Of a DNA stretch of 63,422 bases, positions 1 through 12,718 are shown piece by piece. The notes beneath the pieces were generated by a model that did no database searches, was not told the origin of the DNA, and worked only from the letters and a program-made list of their open reading frames with translations. Position numbers and translations under genes: made by a program. Position 1 is the stretch's first letter. Every line of letters starts with the position of its first letter. This DNA is from Zygnema circumcarinatum (lineage: Eukaryota > Streptophyta > Zygnematophyceae > Zygnematales > Zygnemataceae): NCBI GenBank assembly GCA_037447605.1, contig CM074808.1:487097-550518 (forward strand). The letters are read 5' to 3'.

Positions 1-52
1 CCTCCCCTCCCCCTCCCCGTCTCCCCTCCCTCTCCCTCTCCCTCTCCCTCAC

Positions 53-1300
53 CTGCTTGTGTTCGTGCAGAGGGAGCGCGGAGAGGCCGATCGCCACGAA
101 GGTCCTCGCGGAGATGCGGTACGCGCTGCGCAGGAGGAAGGAGGCCATCCCGAGCGCCGCGAACCGCGCGGGCGCGCTCTCTGTGAGGAGGCGGTGGAGG
201 AGCGGCCGCTCGGTCAGGCACGGGTTGGCGGTCGACCCGTTGTGGTCGATGTTCGCGCCCTCCACGTCAGCGCCTGCCATCTCAGCATTGCCACGTCAGC
301 ATTGCCACGTCAGCATTGACATGTCAGCGCGTGGAAGTCGAGTGGGCGCTGCGATTTTTAGGGTTGGAGGGATGGGGGGGAAGGAGGAGGGGTGGGGGAG
401 TTTCGGAGGAAGGATTAAAGGGATCGGAGAGGAGATGGGGGACGGCAGAGAGGGAAAAAAGGAGGCGATTTTCTAGTACCCGATTATTCATTTATTTGGT
501 ATTTTTTTGGGACTCGGCAAGTTTGGACAATTGACCAATAGACTGCGAAATTTTACTGCGCTTTACGTGGATGAAAGGTAAGGCTGACATCCATTGCCTT
601 TAATGCTCTCAAAAAAACACACTCTTTTGCAGGTTTTCATTTCCCACTCCCTCTTCTCTCCCTCGCCCTCGCACATTTCCCATCCTCCCTATCCGTCTTC
701 CCCCACATTGCCTCCCTCCAGCTCGCACTCCCGTCTTCCTTCCCTCTCCTTCCTCTCCTCATTCTCCGGCCTCCCCCTTATCACACTCTCTCTCCCTCTC
801 TCGCTCTCCCTCTCCCTCTCCCTCTTTCCCCTTCCCCCTCCCTCTCCCCCTTTCCCTTTGTCACCCTCCCTCTCTCTCCCCCTCTCTCCCCCTTTTTCTC
901 CATCTCACCCTCTCCCTCTCCCTCTCCTCCTCTTTCCCCTCCCTCCCCCTCACCCCCCCTCCCCTTTCCCCTCCCCCTTCCATCTCCCACCTATCCTGAG
1001 CGGACTGGTGCTGGTGAGGCTCTCCAGCAAGGCGAGCTTCCCCGAGCGCGTCCACTCGTCCAGCAGCGGCGAGAGCTTAGAGGAGGCGGCTTTGCCGAGG
1101 CCGCCCGCCATGGCGCCCTCCTCCGTCGCCTTCCCCGGGGGGGAGGGCCGCCATAAGGCTCTGCGCACCAAGTCGTAGCCAATGGCGAGGCCGCCAAGCG
1201 CTAGTGCCACGACCACCACCCGTACAGCCAGTTGTCGCAGCCACGTGGCGCGCTGCCGGCCGCGCGGGGGCTTCACTGAAGGGAACGGCAGCGAGGCCAT
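53..1300 (-). CDS. Membrane-anchored protein of unknown function, 5' part (continues beyond window)
   Basis: I do not recognise this protein. Proposed exons on the minus strand are 1300-991 and 273-53, joined by a GT-AG intron (donor at 990, acceptor after 274) that keeps phase (one base carried over) and gives 177 open codons, then a donor at 52-51. The ATG at 1300-1298 sits in a GCCGCCATGGC context. Residues 1-20 are basic, residues about 25-43 (VVVVALALGGLAI) form a likely membrane anchor, and the remainder is soluble with no family motif I can name. The segment after the intron begins GADVEGANIDHNGST, faintly ankyrin-like. The proposed intron is GA-rich on the sense strand near its donor and lacks a clear polypyrimidine tract at its acceptor, so the second exon could instead be a separate gene starting at the ATG at 280. 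Exon 1 is the firmer part. Confidence 0.45.
281..340. repeat. Tandem TGACGTGGCAATGC-type motif, three copies
   Basis: Three near-identical copies of a 14-15 bp unit (TGACGTGGCAATGC on the minus strand) lie just before the second proposed exon. The unit contains the ACGTGGC core seen upstream of many genes in this window, so it may be promoter-like rather than intronic. This is the main reason for doubting the two-exon model. Confidence 0.5.
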
Positions 1301-1411
1301 GGCGGCTGGCCCTTCAGGGAGGGTGTGGCGGTTGGAGGGAGGGAGGGGTGGGAAGGGCGAAAGAGCCAGCGGGAGGATGCCTGAGCGGAGCGAGAAAGGG
1401 AGGGGAGTAGG

Positions 1412-1457
<46 letters not shown>

Positions 1458-2545
1458 GATGGGGAGTGGGAGAGTGCGAGAGGTAGGGCGAGGAAGGACC
1501 GGAACAGCTAGGCGGCTGCCTACGAGATTAGGTCTAACCATCATATCGCGAAAATCAATACCGATACGATATGGAAAGTACAATACGGCCTATACGAAAT
1601 GATGAGCTTGTACAATTGTTTGTACTTTTGTGGGGGTGCCTCTGTACGAAAATGCTACGGTCGTTATTCAACTGTCAGAGCAGGACCGTCCGTATGGTTA
1701 GCTGTACCAATGTGGGACCGGGACCTTTTTTTGTCGTTTTCTGGGGAGAGTTTTACCTTCGGCTGCGGAGAAGCGTATTGGCCAAACGGAATCGTACGGA
1801 CAACCGACAGTCTGTAGAATGACTCGGTACACGTATGAGAAGGCAGAAAGCGACAAAATACGGTTTGACGGTTATTATAGTTAGTGGTTGGTGCCTATCT
1901 TGCGTTACCGTTGCCTTAGGAGCGGTTATGGAGAGAGACGGGCGGGTCGTCTGGGTGGTAGTGGAAGGGGAGGGGGAGGGGGGCTCATTGTATACAGTGA
2001 CCGTACTCGCGTTATAGTGACCATGTCGGTCCCCAAATATTTGTCTCACTATGTCCGTAATGACCCGTTTGTCACTTCACATGTAGAGTGACAAGGTTAT
2101 TACAGATCAATGGGTCAGACTTAACACATGGCCAAATCAATTTAGAAAGCGTTTCGGGCGAATTAAGCATTGGCTAAGTACGCATTTCGGTACGGCTGGG
2201 TACGGCGGAGCCGCGGATCCCGACCCGGAATTCGTACACGAAACTTTGACTTTTAGTATACTAAATTCGGGAATTTAGTAACTCCGGGCTAAGTCTGACT
2301 CCCCCTATTGTATATGGTGAGGTTTGGGAGGGTCGGTGCTGATAGAACAACCCTTGAAGTTGAAGTGGCGCCCTTGCTTGGAGATTTTTACGGCTTTGAT
2401 TTAGACAAAGTTATGCAGACCAAACGGGGCTGGTGCTCCTAACCCTAAAACCCTAGCTCTAATGATCCTATGAGTCCTAATATCGTAGATCACTAAAATG
2501 CTGTATAAACAGACATACAAAGAGCCCAAATTTCCCTCCATCCCT
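1301..2545. other. Intergenic region with GA tract and TACGG-rich stretch
   Basis: Positions 1412-1460 are an almost pure GA tract about 110 bp upstream of the minus-strand start at 1300 (CT on the sense strand). From about 1555 to 2060 the sequence is rich in TACGG/CCGTA words, including one CGATACGAT stretch near 1560 like those around the repeats at 46.6 and 50.1 kb. I see no gene; the open frames are short and overlap each other on both strands. Confidence 0.5.
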
Positions 2546-5500
2546 TCACCGCCCCCCTCCATACATGATAGAATAAGTCCGCAGCCACTCACTCCCTCTC
2601 TCCTCATACTCCGCCTTAGTGAAGGAGTTCACCTTCAGCTCCCCCCCCCTCCTTGCAAACTCCGCTGCTCCATGCCACGCGTCCAGTATCGGGTCATACC
2701 CTCTGACCACATTCACTGCCGAACCCAAGGGTCGAATTTTCCTGATTTCCGCCTCTACTCGCTTATCCATCCCGGGCAGCAAGCAATTTCCCCCGGTCAG
2801 CAAAATTCTCCCTCGGGCCACTCTCTCCCTTACCTCCGGAGGGCACCTCCTGAGAACTACCTCAAAAATTTCCCCCAGCCCCGCCTGGTCGACCGCTATT
2901 ATCGACGGCTGAAAAATTATTTCTGGTGCCCGAATCCGCCCCACTCCTAAGGAAATTCTGAAGTCCTTCTCAGTGGGCCGCTGCTTGCCCGCCGGGTCTT
3001 GGCCTGCTGCTAAGGGGCCACCTCCGCTAGGGACTCCTGTTGAAGGTGGGGCAATGAATGTGGGGTCGATTTCCTGCCACATACACACATACAGAACGAG
3101 AGAAAGGAAGAGAGAGGGTGTGTGTGTGTGAGAGAGAGGGAGAGAGAGGGTGTGTGTGTGTGTGAGAGGGAGAGAGAGGGTGTGTGCGTGAGAGAGAGAG
3201 AGAGGGAAAGAGGGTGTGTGTGTGAGAGAGAGAGGGAGAGAGAGGGTGTGTGTGTGAGAGAGAGGGAGAGAGAGGGTGTGTGTGTGTGAGAGAGGGAGAG
3301 AGAGGGTGTGTGTGAGAGAGAGAGAGGGAGAGGGTGTGTGTGTGAGAGAGAGGGAGAGAGAGGGTGTGTGTGTGAGAGAGAGGGAGAGAGGGTGTGTGTG
3401 TGTGAGAGAGAGGGAGAGAGAGGGTGTGTGTGTGAGAGAGAGGGAGAGAGAGGGTGTGTGTGTGAGAGAGAGGGAGAGAGGGTGTGTGTGTGTGAGAGAG
3501 AGGGAGAGAGAGGGTGTGTGTGTGAGAGAGAGGGAGAAAGAGGGTGTGTGTGTGAGAGAGAGAGGGAGAGAGAGGGTGTGTGTGTGAGGGTGTGTGTGTG
3601 AGAGAGAGAGGGAGAGAGAGGGTGTGTGTGTGTGAGAGAGAGAGGGAGAGAGAGTTAACATGATCGTCACTAGGAGCTCCTTACACCGGTTTCCCGGCTT
3701 TGAACACTTTGAGCATTAGGGTTTGTGGGGTCTTTCATTTCGGCCCATCCTACAGCTCCTGCATACTTCCATACACATAAAATTCCGCAAAATTTGAGTG
3801 ATCTACTTTCACTTTCCACATCCAAATTCAAGTCCATGTTCAATGAACCTCCCCTGCTCTGTACCTGCATCCTCATTAGCAGTCTTGTATACTCCCCCCC
3901 CTCCTCCGGGTCCTCCTCTTCCTCCTCCTCCCTCCCCATCTGCTTATAGAGCTGCCAATCCGCATCATCTGCTCCAAAAGTATCCTCTCCTTTGCCTTTA
4001 TCAAAAGCAGCCGCTGTAAGGAGACGCATGCGCTCTCTCTGTGCCGCAGTTAAGCGTTCTCCGCGACCGCCAGTTCCAGAAGCAAGAGCACTGCCACCTG
4101 TCCCACTCACTTTTCGTCGCTTTCTCTGCTCACGCTTTTCGTGAAGTGCATTGAACTTGGCTCGAATTTCATCCAAATACGCGTCAGGATTTGCTCTGCA
4201 AGAGAACGGAAGTCATTTTATAATGAGCAAGAGAGAGCTGGAAGGAGGGCGGGAGGGGGAGGAGAGAGTGAGGGGAGGGGGGGGGGGGGGGGGGGGTAAA
4301 GATGAGAGAACGAGGGAGAAGTGGGGGCGGGAGGCGGAGGGGAGAGAGGGAGAGAGGGAGACCAGGAGAGGGAGGCGAGGGAGGGGAGTGAGAGAGAGCG
4401 GAAGAGAGGGAAAGGGGGGAGTACAGTATATGACACACTCCGCATAAAGCCATGAACAGGGTTCTTTCGGGACTTACTGTCTTCTTATCTCCTCCAACTG
4501 CCGCTCCCTTTCTTCCTTCACTCTCTCTTCTTCTTTCTTTTGCCGCAGTCGGGCTCGTCCCTCCGCTGCATTCTTTACAAACCGCTGCTTCCTCTTTTCT
4601 TTGAGCTGCTCAAATGACCAGATTTATCCAGGAAAACGACCAAGGAGTTTGTCAGGCTGAAAGAAAAAAAAAAAGTGCTGTTTCTAATATCTCTGAGCCC
4701 TTAGACAACCATCTTCATTGCTACGTAAACAGGGAATGAAATGAAAGAAAGTACAAGACTCGGCCTGAGTTAGGTTACAACCCCTTTTTTTTATATTTCT
4801 AGCATTTAGCTGACTTTAGCGAACCAAACCTATGGTTCGTACTACCAGGAGTAACGACAAATTTTGAGAAACTTTGTTACTTTGCTAGGTTTTCACTCTG
4901 TTGATACTTCATTACTTTGAAGATAGTTTTGAGGATTGAAATGGGGGCTATCGGAACTGCAAGAATTTTCCTCAAAGCTTAATATAATGTACAAAAAGGT
5001 CTGCTTACCAGCTCTGGAGTGAGATCTGTGTCAGGAATATCAAGAAGAGGGTATTTTTCTGAATCAGGGATTTCCTCCACAACCTCATCTTCCACAGCTT
5101 CTCCTTTTGCTTTCTTCAATGCGATATTAGTTCTGCTCATATGTATCTCAAACTCCCTCCTGCTGTTAAAGCCTGCCTCTAATAACACCTGTACCAATAC
5201 AAGTTACATCACTCAGCTCCATGCGAAAAAATAAACAGTGGGGAGGGAGAAGGGGAAGGAGAGAGACAAAAGCACACAAATAACAACACCTGCATAGAAA
5301 TCGTTTTCTCCCAATACCCCAAAGCCCTAAAATTACTCAACCCCCCCTTACCTGCGAGCCATAATTCTCTGAAACTCCCTCAATATCGCTCTGTATCTCT
5401 TCCAGTCTCACCATCTCCTTTTCCAAATCTGCAACTTTTGTAGCTCTTTTTGCTGCTGCCATTTCCTTAAGCCTTTGTCCGGACTTCTCCCTATTGGCTG

Positions 5501-8500
5501 CTTTTCTCTCCAACTCTTCTTCTGTTGGCCCTTCAGGCTCTGAAGGAGGAGTCCACGGAAGCTGCCAAATCTTCTTCTTTCCAATGGAGATTTCTCCATC
5601 TTTCTGCTCACTCATATATGGGTGTTAGGCAAAATGTAAGGCAAAATAAACTACCTGAATTGAGAGGAAATATGTTGAAGCAATTGGAAGTTCATCTCTC
5701 ATGTAAAAGGTTTATCTCATTTGAAGCAATTGATTTGTTGATTATTACCTCATATGTGCGTAGTTCTTGAACGTAATTTTCCGCCACATAGCAGTGTCTT
5801 TGCTTCATCTCCTCCACTCTTTCCCAGCTCAAATTCAGTCTGCACTAGTAAAGACCCCCATCCCCGAAAACATACAATTCAATACAATTTGAACGCACGA
5901 TCCAATTCAGATTGCTCCACTTATCCATTCTCTCTAACCAGAAATCCGAGTGCTCTTGAAAACCAGGTGATGTACGAAACCTAAATTTCTACAAAATCCC
6001 TTGACACAGAGAGAAACAGTCAAACGGAAATAATGCTATCTCTCTTAGAGGAGAAAAAATAGAACAAAAGGGGCAGGTACTGAACGTGTGTTGAGGATAC
6101 TCCAAAGAGAGCAGTTGTTTCAAAAAACCCGTCGAATGATATCCTCCAACAGTTGTCCTCACTGTAGCTTCCAATAGAGGCTCACCTCCCACCATCTGAG
6201 TGAAAAGAACCCATCCAGATTCATCATTTTAAGACCAAGCGTATCGCTCTTAATCAAAAGTAGCGACAAACAGAGGAAAGCGATGTAATAACTCTAATGG
6301 ACCACCTTATAAATGGTTCTCTGGAATTAGCAATTTCGCAGGAATTAGTGAGCGGTATGCCTGGGCCTGTGCGTGCGTGTGTTAGAGCGAGAGAGAGGGA
6401 GAGAACGGGAGAGAAAGAGAGGGAGAGAAAGGGAGAGAGAGAGGGAGAGAAAGTGAGAGAGAGAGGGAGAGAAAGGGAGAGAGAGAGAGGGAGAGAAAGG
6501 GAGAGAGAGAGAGGGAGAGAAAGGGAGAGAGAGAGGGAGAGAAAGGGAGAGAGAGAGGGAGAGAAAGGGAGAGAGAGAGAGGGAGAGAAAAGGAGAGAGA
6601 GAGGGAGAGAAAGGGAGAGAGAGAGGGAGAGAAAGGGAGAGAGAGAGAGGGAGAGAAAGGGAGAGAGAGAGAGGGAGAGAAAGAGAGAGAGAGAGGGGGG
6701 GGGTGGGGGGCATACAGGAATAACATGTGTAGCTCCATGGCCAGCCGAGACGAGAAAGCCATCGGGACCACATAGATTCTTCATTCTATTGAAATTATGA
6801 GCAAAAACAGCATCGATCCCCAATGCTGCCTCAAGCAACCATGCCCCATCAACACATGTATGAGGATCAGTCTTAAGGAGACTCGCCTGTTTGTGCACAA
6901 GCTATGTAGGCATAGGTGCATCATCATTTGATGTGTGAATGATAAAAAAATAAAAAAGGAAAACAATTCAAGTACCTAGTGAAGGTATTCCGTACACTTC
7001 AAAAAGAAGCTCAGCCATTTTCGAACGCGAAAACAACGGATTAAACGGGCACTCCGTCAGCAGTAACGGATGGTCCACCTGCTCCATGGAACTTTTGGGC
7101 CGTTCAAGAGGAGGACCCAAAATGCAAAAATGTGAGTGCAGTTGCAAAAGAACATGTACAGTGTGCAGTTTGGGCAGATGGGGTCCTTCTAAAGTCGCTG
7201 TCAGCATCGAAATGGCTCGCATTAGAGAATGAGACAGTAATGTGTTCAACAAAATTTTATAACTTACTGAGCCTCCATAGATTCCAAGGCGATCAAACGA
7301 GTAGTCCAAAACCTGTGGCAAATGCAAACAGGCATACAAACAGAAAAAAGTTAGGAAGACAAAAGATTTCTCTGCCCTTGTAGGACTAATATATCTCCTT
7401 CGACCCATTTAAGAGTTTGCTTCAATTTCACAAACATGCTACTGTCAGACCAAGTAAGAAAAGGATGTGTTCGCATCAACACTACCGGCTGAGCTTCATA
7501 AATTGCAACATTGGAGACTTGCAAGTTACCATTTATGATTTTAAACTACATTAGTGATTGGATGAACAGACATACCGTCTCCATGCACTCAAATTGGTAC
7601 ACGACGTTTCCCTCAAACGGAGAGCGCACAGAAGCTCGCGAGTAGTCAAAGGCACGTGTTGTAATCAGGTCATAGTCACCAACTATGTTCACAGTTTGGC
7701 CTGAAAAAAAGATGGGGCATGTCAATAACATGTACCCAAGACAGGATAACTCCTTCAGCCCGAACAAGTGAGTGAATTAAACACCAATCGAAGACCGTAA
7801 GTGCAGTTCATTTCAAGTAGACTCTATCGCCTCGTGCATTAAAATGCTTTCAATGATAAATCATTGCCAAGATTAAGTAAAGCTTTAAAGGTTTGGCACT
7901 GACTGTTGCATAGACTCCCCTAGAATGTGGCATCGAAAAAACACAAAGTCCGCAAAATTTATCTATGTACATTTGATGGCATCATCGCCATCCTGAGATC
8001 AATGGCACATCATTCCTCATTTCACATCAGTCCTCCTTTGCTTTGCATTCCTCTGTGAACAATACTGATTGCTCAGATGGACACATCCTCGAGCATATAC
8101 GCTCAGCTACAAGAACATTCGGAGAAACCAATGGAAATAGGCAAAGGGCGTGCAGCTCCTCCCACCTGAAGACTTAACGCGCGGTTTTGCCACAAAATTC
8201 CGAAAGTTGAAACGCGGTTCAGCTTCAACTGCCCATCTGTCGGAAGAGTATGCAGAGCAAAAAAATATTGGACACTCAACATTTAAGCACGGGTCAACTG
8301 GACAATAAGACCAGTGAGTTAAGATCATTCAAATAGATAATCCAGAGGTTTCAGGCTAGTTACAGTACGGTGTTGAAGTGTTTCGTTAATGCAATTGTCT
8401 TCTCATTTGCAAACACTAAGAGGTTAAGAAAAACCAAACTGTCTTTCTCACATTCAAATAACTCGACCAGCGCACCAGCCAGTCTTTGGAGCACAAGCTA

Positions 8501-8799
8501 TGGTCTTCACTCTTCTTTGACAATTTCAATTTGAATTGTATGGAGGCGTTGTTGCCTGCCTGCTCTTAGTCCAATGAGCTTAGCCTGCAGGTCATTCAGA
8601 GTCTAGTCTCTCACCCGACGCGGCAATGGCAGGAGCCATTATCAATGACCAGAGCAGCATCATGATTGCGCTGAAACCTCTCCCTGTAATCAGTGGACTG
8701 CCGAGGGCGCGGAAGGCCCTCTCCTGCTGTGAAGTTGAATACCTCCTCCTGCTCCTCCTCCTCCTCCACCTTGGAAGCTGCAGCAGCTATAGCAACCAT
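2546..8799 (-). CDS. ARP5: Actin-related protein 5 (INO80 complex subunit)
   Basis: ARP5 is a nuclear actin-fold subunit of the INO80 chromatin remodeller, acting in nucleosome sliding and DNA repair. The model has 13 exons (minus strand): 8799-8615, 8236-8166, 7700-7576, 7312-7268, 7078-6976, 6825-6716, 6195-6086, 5839-5749, 5603-5352, 5188-5009, 4605-4478, 4195-3865, 3073-2546. Every junction is GT-AG and phase-consistent, giving 752 residues, close to plant ARP5. Diagnostic pieces are the phosphate-loop-like VIDNGSCHCRVGWA, SPFEGNVVYQFE, ECPFNPLFSRSKMAELLFE, GHGATHVIP, TVGGYHSTGFLKQLLSLEYP, the ARP5-specific charged insertion in exons 9-12 with AAQRERMRLLTAAAFD and EDTFGADDADWQLYK, and a C-terminal actin lobe with LTGGNCLLPGM. 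The start at 8799 (ACCATGG) is preferred over an in-frame upstream ATG. The donor after exon 7 (GTTCAG) is weak, and exon 11 could begin 3 bases earlier. Confidence 0.95.
3102..3655. repeat. GA/GT minisatellite inside ARP5 intron 12
   Basis: About 550 bp of repeating units built from GAGAGAGGGAGAGAGAG blocks followed by GTGTGTGTG. Unit length varies around 28-32 bp. On the ARP5 sense strand this is CT/CA-rich and it ends about 30 bases before the acceptor of the last exon, so it may serve as an extended polypyrimidine tract. Open frames across it on both strands are repeat artefacts. Confidence 0.9.
4254..4430. repeat. Purine tract with 20-G run in ARP5 intron 11
   Basis: GA-rich simple sequence with an uninterrupted run of 20 G at 4277-4296, lying within the intron 4477-4196. 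On the ARP5 sense strand it is a C/CT tract upstream of the exon 12 acceptor. The exact homopolymer length is likely to vary or be misassembled. Confidence 0.85.
6384..6702. repeat. GAGAGAAAGGGAGAGA minisatellite in ARP5 intron 6
   Basis: About 320 bp of GAGAGAAAGGGAGAGAGAG units of 16-24 bp, ending in a short G run, next to the donor side of the intron 6715-6196. It is CT-rich on the ARP5 sense strand. Confidence 0.9.
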
Positions 8800-8956
8800 G
8801 GCTAGTCCGCAGAATCTGAATCCTCCTTCCTTCTCCTTCTCCCTCCTCACTCCTCCGGCTCCTCCCTTTACCCTCAGCCCCTTCGCCCACCGCCCTCTCT
8901 TTTCTCTCCACCCCCTGAATTTCAAAGGATCGTTTATCAGCTCTGTTGCTAGATTC

Positions 8957-9017
<61 letters not shown>
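8957..9017. repeat. (GA)30 microsatellite upstream of ARP5
   Basis: A pure GA dinucleotide run of about 60 bases lies 160 bp upstream of the ARP5 start codon. GAGA tracts at this distance are known in plants as binding sites for BBR/BPC GAGA factors; that role is inferred here. Confidence 0.85.
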
Positions 9018-9018
<1 letters not shown>

Positions 9019-10078
9019 CAGCAGTCAGGCAAGTGATGGCAATTTTTTGGCTAAACTCTTGACTAGGTTTTGATTACTACGCAGTCGACTTTTAGTCATG
9101 ACTAAACTTGGCGAAGAGATCAGAGTCCCACCGATGACTACTAGGTTCCAAAACGTGAAGCCGACCACCTCAAGCTGTTCCCATAAGACTTGGAAGTATG
9201 AAAGAAAATTCCGCTCCTGTCCTGTTTCTGCAAAACGACTCGAGTCCCAGGCATGCAACCCTCCCTCTTTGAAGCGATAAAGAGTGGCATTGGCATTTTT
9301 CTCACGATGGCAAGCTAGCTATCACATGTGCATGCGTGGACAAAGGCAACATGTTGGACCACCAATGTGGCAATGTGGGACATGAAATCTACGTCACCAA
9401 CTTTACAACAGAGCTGGTGTCTGCCGTACTGCTGAGCTGCCGTACTGGCCCGTGGGACTCTCGGTTTAACGACCAGTTAAACTGTAATGACAAAATGTTA
9501 CCGTTACTAGAAACAGAACAATACCACTATACATGTGTCCGCAAAATTTCCCTTCAGATTTTTGTTTAAAAACTAATATCATTTTTGTCCGCTAAATTTG
9601 AAAGTTGGTGTTGCCACTTGCCAGCCAGGTGCTCCGGTTTTGGCGGAACGCATTTGGCGTTTTGCCGTTGCCTGGTGTACGAATATCACACGTGGCTGTC
9701 TGTGACTGGCTTAATTTTATCTCGAGCGGCGGTGACCTCCAAAGCTTTGACCGGCAAATCCGCCACCGTCGCCGACAAATTGAAAATTATTTTGCCAAGT
9801 TTGAGGCACAGCCCGCATAGAAAATATTCAAGAAAACATATTATCCTGCCCAGACACCCGGGCAGGACACAAACTCGATTTCTTCCAGCGATTTCTATCC
9901 TGCCCACCCATACAGGCAGGATACAAACCAGGTTCTCTCCTGCCCGTTCACTCGGGCATCTCACAAACGTCCAACGGTGGCCGTACCATGACCATACCGT
10001 CCGAAAACGCGCCGGCCGTGAGATAGTTTGCCGGCCGGCCGGCGCGCTTTCGAGGGGGCATTGACAATCAGCGAACGC
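9018..10078. other. Intergenic region between ARP5 and TBL gene
   Basis: No gene seen. Around 9830-9960 a short imperfect repeat of CCTGCCC/GGGCAGGA words recurs three times with about 60-bp spacing. The segment near 9330-9370 (GGACAAAGGCAACATG) resembles 47245-47270, suggesting a shared dispersed repeat. Confidence 0.35.
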
Positions 10079-10210
10079 CACGTGCCATTCCTTTCCTTTT
10101 GGAGCCGGCCCAAAGGTTTGACCAAACCGCGGGGGCCGACGCTGTTCTCGGCAGTAAATTGGTTGGGAGAGGCCAATGGGGGCGCGCCACGTCTGCATAA
10201 TGTACACGTG
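10079..10210. promoter_or_regulatory. G-box pair upstream of TBL gene
   Basis: CACGTG occurs at 10079-10084 and 10205-10210, each in a CCACGTGSC-like context, about 310-440 bp before the proposed start. CACGTG is the core recognised by plant bZIP and bHLH factors. A 200-bp GA-rich stretch (10270-10465) follows and probably belongs to the leader. Confidence 0.5.
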
Positions 10211-10515
10211 GCCAACCGCCATTAGACGACGCTCGAGTGTAGTTCGCAATGAAGGCCCTCCGCTGCTTCACCGGAGAGGTAGAGAGAGAGAGGGAGGGAG
10301 AGGGGGAGGGAGAGGAAGAGATAGCGACGAAGGGAGGGAGGGAGGGAGGGAGGCAGAGGGAGAGAGGGGCGGACGGAGGGAGGGAGGGAGGGAGAGAGAG
10401 AGAGGAAGAGAGAAGGGAGGAGATTCATATTGGGAGGGGGAGAGAGAGGGAGAGGAGAGGGCATGCGTGCAGAATGGCGTTGTGTGAAGGTGAGAGGGTG
10501 AGAGGAAGGAGCGGG

Positions 10516-12718
10516 ATGAAGGTGAAAACTTGGCTTTTGGGGGTCGTCTCTCTCTTGCTGCTGCAGACTGTGCAGAGTGGTGAGTCTCTCTCTCGTCCAC
10601 TCTCTCTGCCTCCCTCCCTCCCTACTTTCTTCCTGCCTCCCTTCCTCCCTCCCATCCCCCTCCCTCCCTCTTTTTTTCCACTTTTCCCTCTCTTTCCCTC
10701 TCCCTCCCCCTTCAACCTAACTCCCTGGAGAGCCTGTTTCAGTGATCCAATTAGACAAAGAAGCGCCTTTTCCTTCTTATTCTTAACTTTGCCGATCCTC
10801 TCGCTCTTACAAAGAAACGCAGACCTTTTGTGAAATCGTAGGAAAAAAAAATATATATACTCAAAAGGCATTCGTGGGACAAAAGGAAAGAAATACAAAA
10901 AAAAAAAAACGACAAGAAGATGATGTGAGGGTCCAGGTTTGAAATATATATTTTTTAAGTTCCAAATATGGCTCTCCCACTTTGTTTCATGCGACCTTCT
11001 TCAAACCCTCTCTCTCTCTCTCTCTCTCTCTCGCTTTCTCTCTTCGCAGGCGGAGCTCAAACGAATTCGAATTCAAGCAGCGACAACTGCGACCTGTTTC
11101 CATCACTAAATGACATTTTTTTCTCGGAGGAGTCTTCATGGAGCGCAAATGGGATGGTTGTGGAGACGGTGGAGGGAGGGCGCATCGATTCACTGAGCAC
11201 TTGGGAGGACGACTTGCGGCTGCAGGCGCTGCAGAACGGCACTTCTACGCGACGGAGACTTGCATGTAACTTGCGATCCCTTCTCCCTTTCTCTCTCTCC
11301 CTCCCTCTCCCTCTTCCCTCCCTCTCTCTCTCCCTCTCTCCCTCTCCCTCTCTCTTTTCCCTTTCTCTCTCTCTCTCTCTCTCCGCTCTCTCTGTCTCTA
11401 TTCCTTTCGTTTACCCTTTGTCGATTCTATCGTCGAGATGCTCAAGCTCGTGTTTGAATCCTTCTGAACCCCCCCCCTCCCCCCCTCCTCTTTTCCTTTT
11501 CTATTACTTCTTTGGACTTTACAGCATGCAATTATTCCAAAGGCAAGTGGATGCATGACGCCCGGCGGCGGCCGTACACATATGGCTGCCCCTTTATCCG
11601 CTCAGCGTTCAACTGCCGCAGTAACGGCCGCAGAGATACTGAGTATGAGAAGTGGAGTTGGCGGCCGAGCAACTGCAAACAGGAGCGCTTCAATGTGGCG
11701 TATTTTGTGAAGAGAATGCGCGGAAAGGTGAGCTAATAATAATAATAATAAAGGGCACAATTTGGAATCCCTGACAGTTTGTTTTTGGGGTTGGAATGAA
11801 AGATCAATTGAAGCTCATTCTGTAGTTTAATATAGTAGTTTAAGAACAGTTTTTTGACACAGTTTGCTGTTGGGTCTCTTGCAGTCGATTGCTTTTGTTG
11901 GGGACTCGTTTGGGCAAAACATCGCCGAAGCTTTGACTTGTGAGATTGCTGCATATGAGAAAGTTCAGTTGCTCTCTGCAACCGTGAGAGGGACGAAGCT
12001 TCGGGGAGTCCAAGTTCCAAAGTATGGCATCAAAATATTTACGATTATGGCCCCCTTCCTCGTCCAATATACCCCCGATGCTGATGTCTTTGCGAAGTTC
12101 AAAGTGAAGCAGAGCACTACCAACAGCTACATCACCTTTCTTGATAAGATGGACCCAAGGTGGAGCGAGGCCTTCAAAGCGATCGATATGACAATTTTTA
12201 TGTCTGGGCATTGGTTTCAGCTCGTGCAGGGCACCACAAAAGTTCGGTCGGTCACCACGATTTTGAATAACAAAATTGTGAAGTTATCTGATCAAAGAAG
12301 TTACAAAGTGGCTCTGGACAACGTTAGAAAGTATGTGCTGTCGACCTCTAAGTACAGAGGGGTCCCCATGTGGCTCACGTACTCTCCCTCCCACTACACA
12401 GTGGGAAAAATCTATGGCTCCTTGGCTGCTTACTGCAACAACAAAGTGCCTTTTTCAAGGTCCCAACAACTCAGATTCTATGACTCCGATTCTTCCCGGC
12501 AGTGGAAAAGTAGGGAGATTCAAGGCCTTGTGGGGACCCGGTTTCGGCTCATAGACATCACTTTCATATCGGGGGGCAGACCGGACGGGCACGTTCAGAG
12601 GTACTTTGGGGCCAAAAAGAACAGCAAAACCACGTGGGACTGCACGCATTGGTGCCTGCCGGGGGTCCCGGATGTGTGGACGGACGTGCTGCAGCATGTG
12701 CTGAAAACGGAGCTATGA
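10516..12718 (+). CDS. Trichome birefringence-like (TBL/PMR5) protein, probable polysaccharide O-acetyltransferase
   Basis: TBL proteins sit in the Golgi membrane and mostly O-acetylate cell-wall polysaccharides such as xylan, mannan or pectin. Exons are 10516-10579, 11050-11265, 11525-11727 and 11885-12718, all GT-AG and in phase, giving 438 residues. The N-terminus KTWLLGVVSLLLLQT is a signal peptide or anchor. Next come the cysteine-rich TBL domain (CNYSKGKW, CPFIRSAFNCRSNGRRD, YEKWSWRP) and the catalytic GDS motif FVGDSF (Ser169 in exon 4). The C-terminal DxxH motif is intact as WDCTHWCLPG (Asp413, His416). An in-frame ATG at 10474 would add 14 residues. Both early introns carry CT simple repeats. 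Substrate cannot be told from the sequence. The stop codon runs straight into the minisatellite that follows. Confidence 0.93.

Noticed and set aside
8800-8925. ARP5 start at 8925
   Set aside because: The extra 42 residues are low-complexity and the ATG at 8799 has an ACCATGG context.
9585-10249. Overlapping frames of 159 and 187 codons on opposite strands upstream of TBL
   Set aside because: No family features on either strand, mutually overlapping, and they run through the G-box region.
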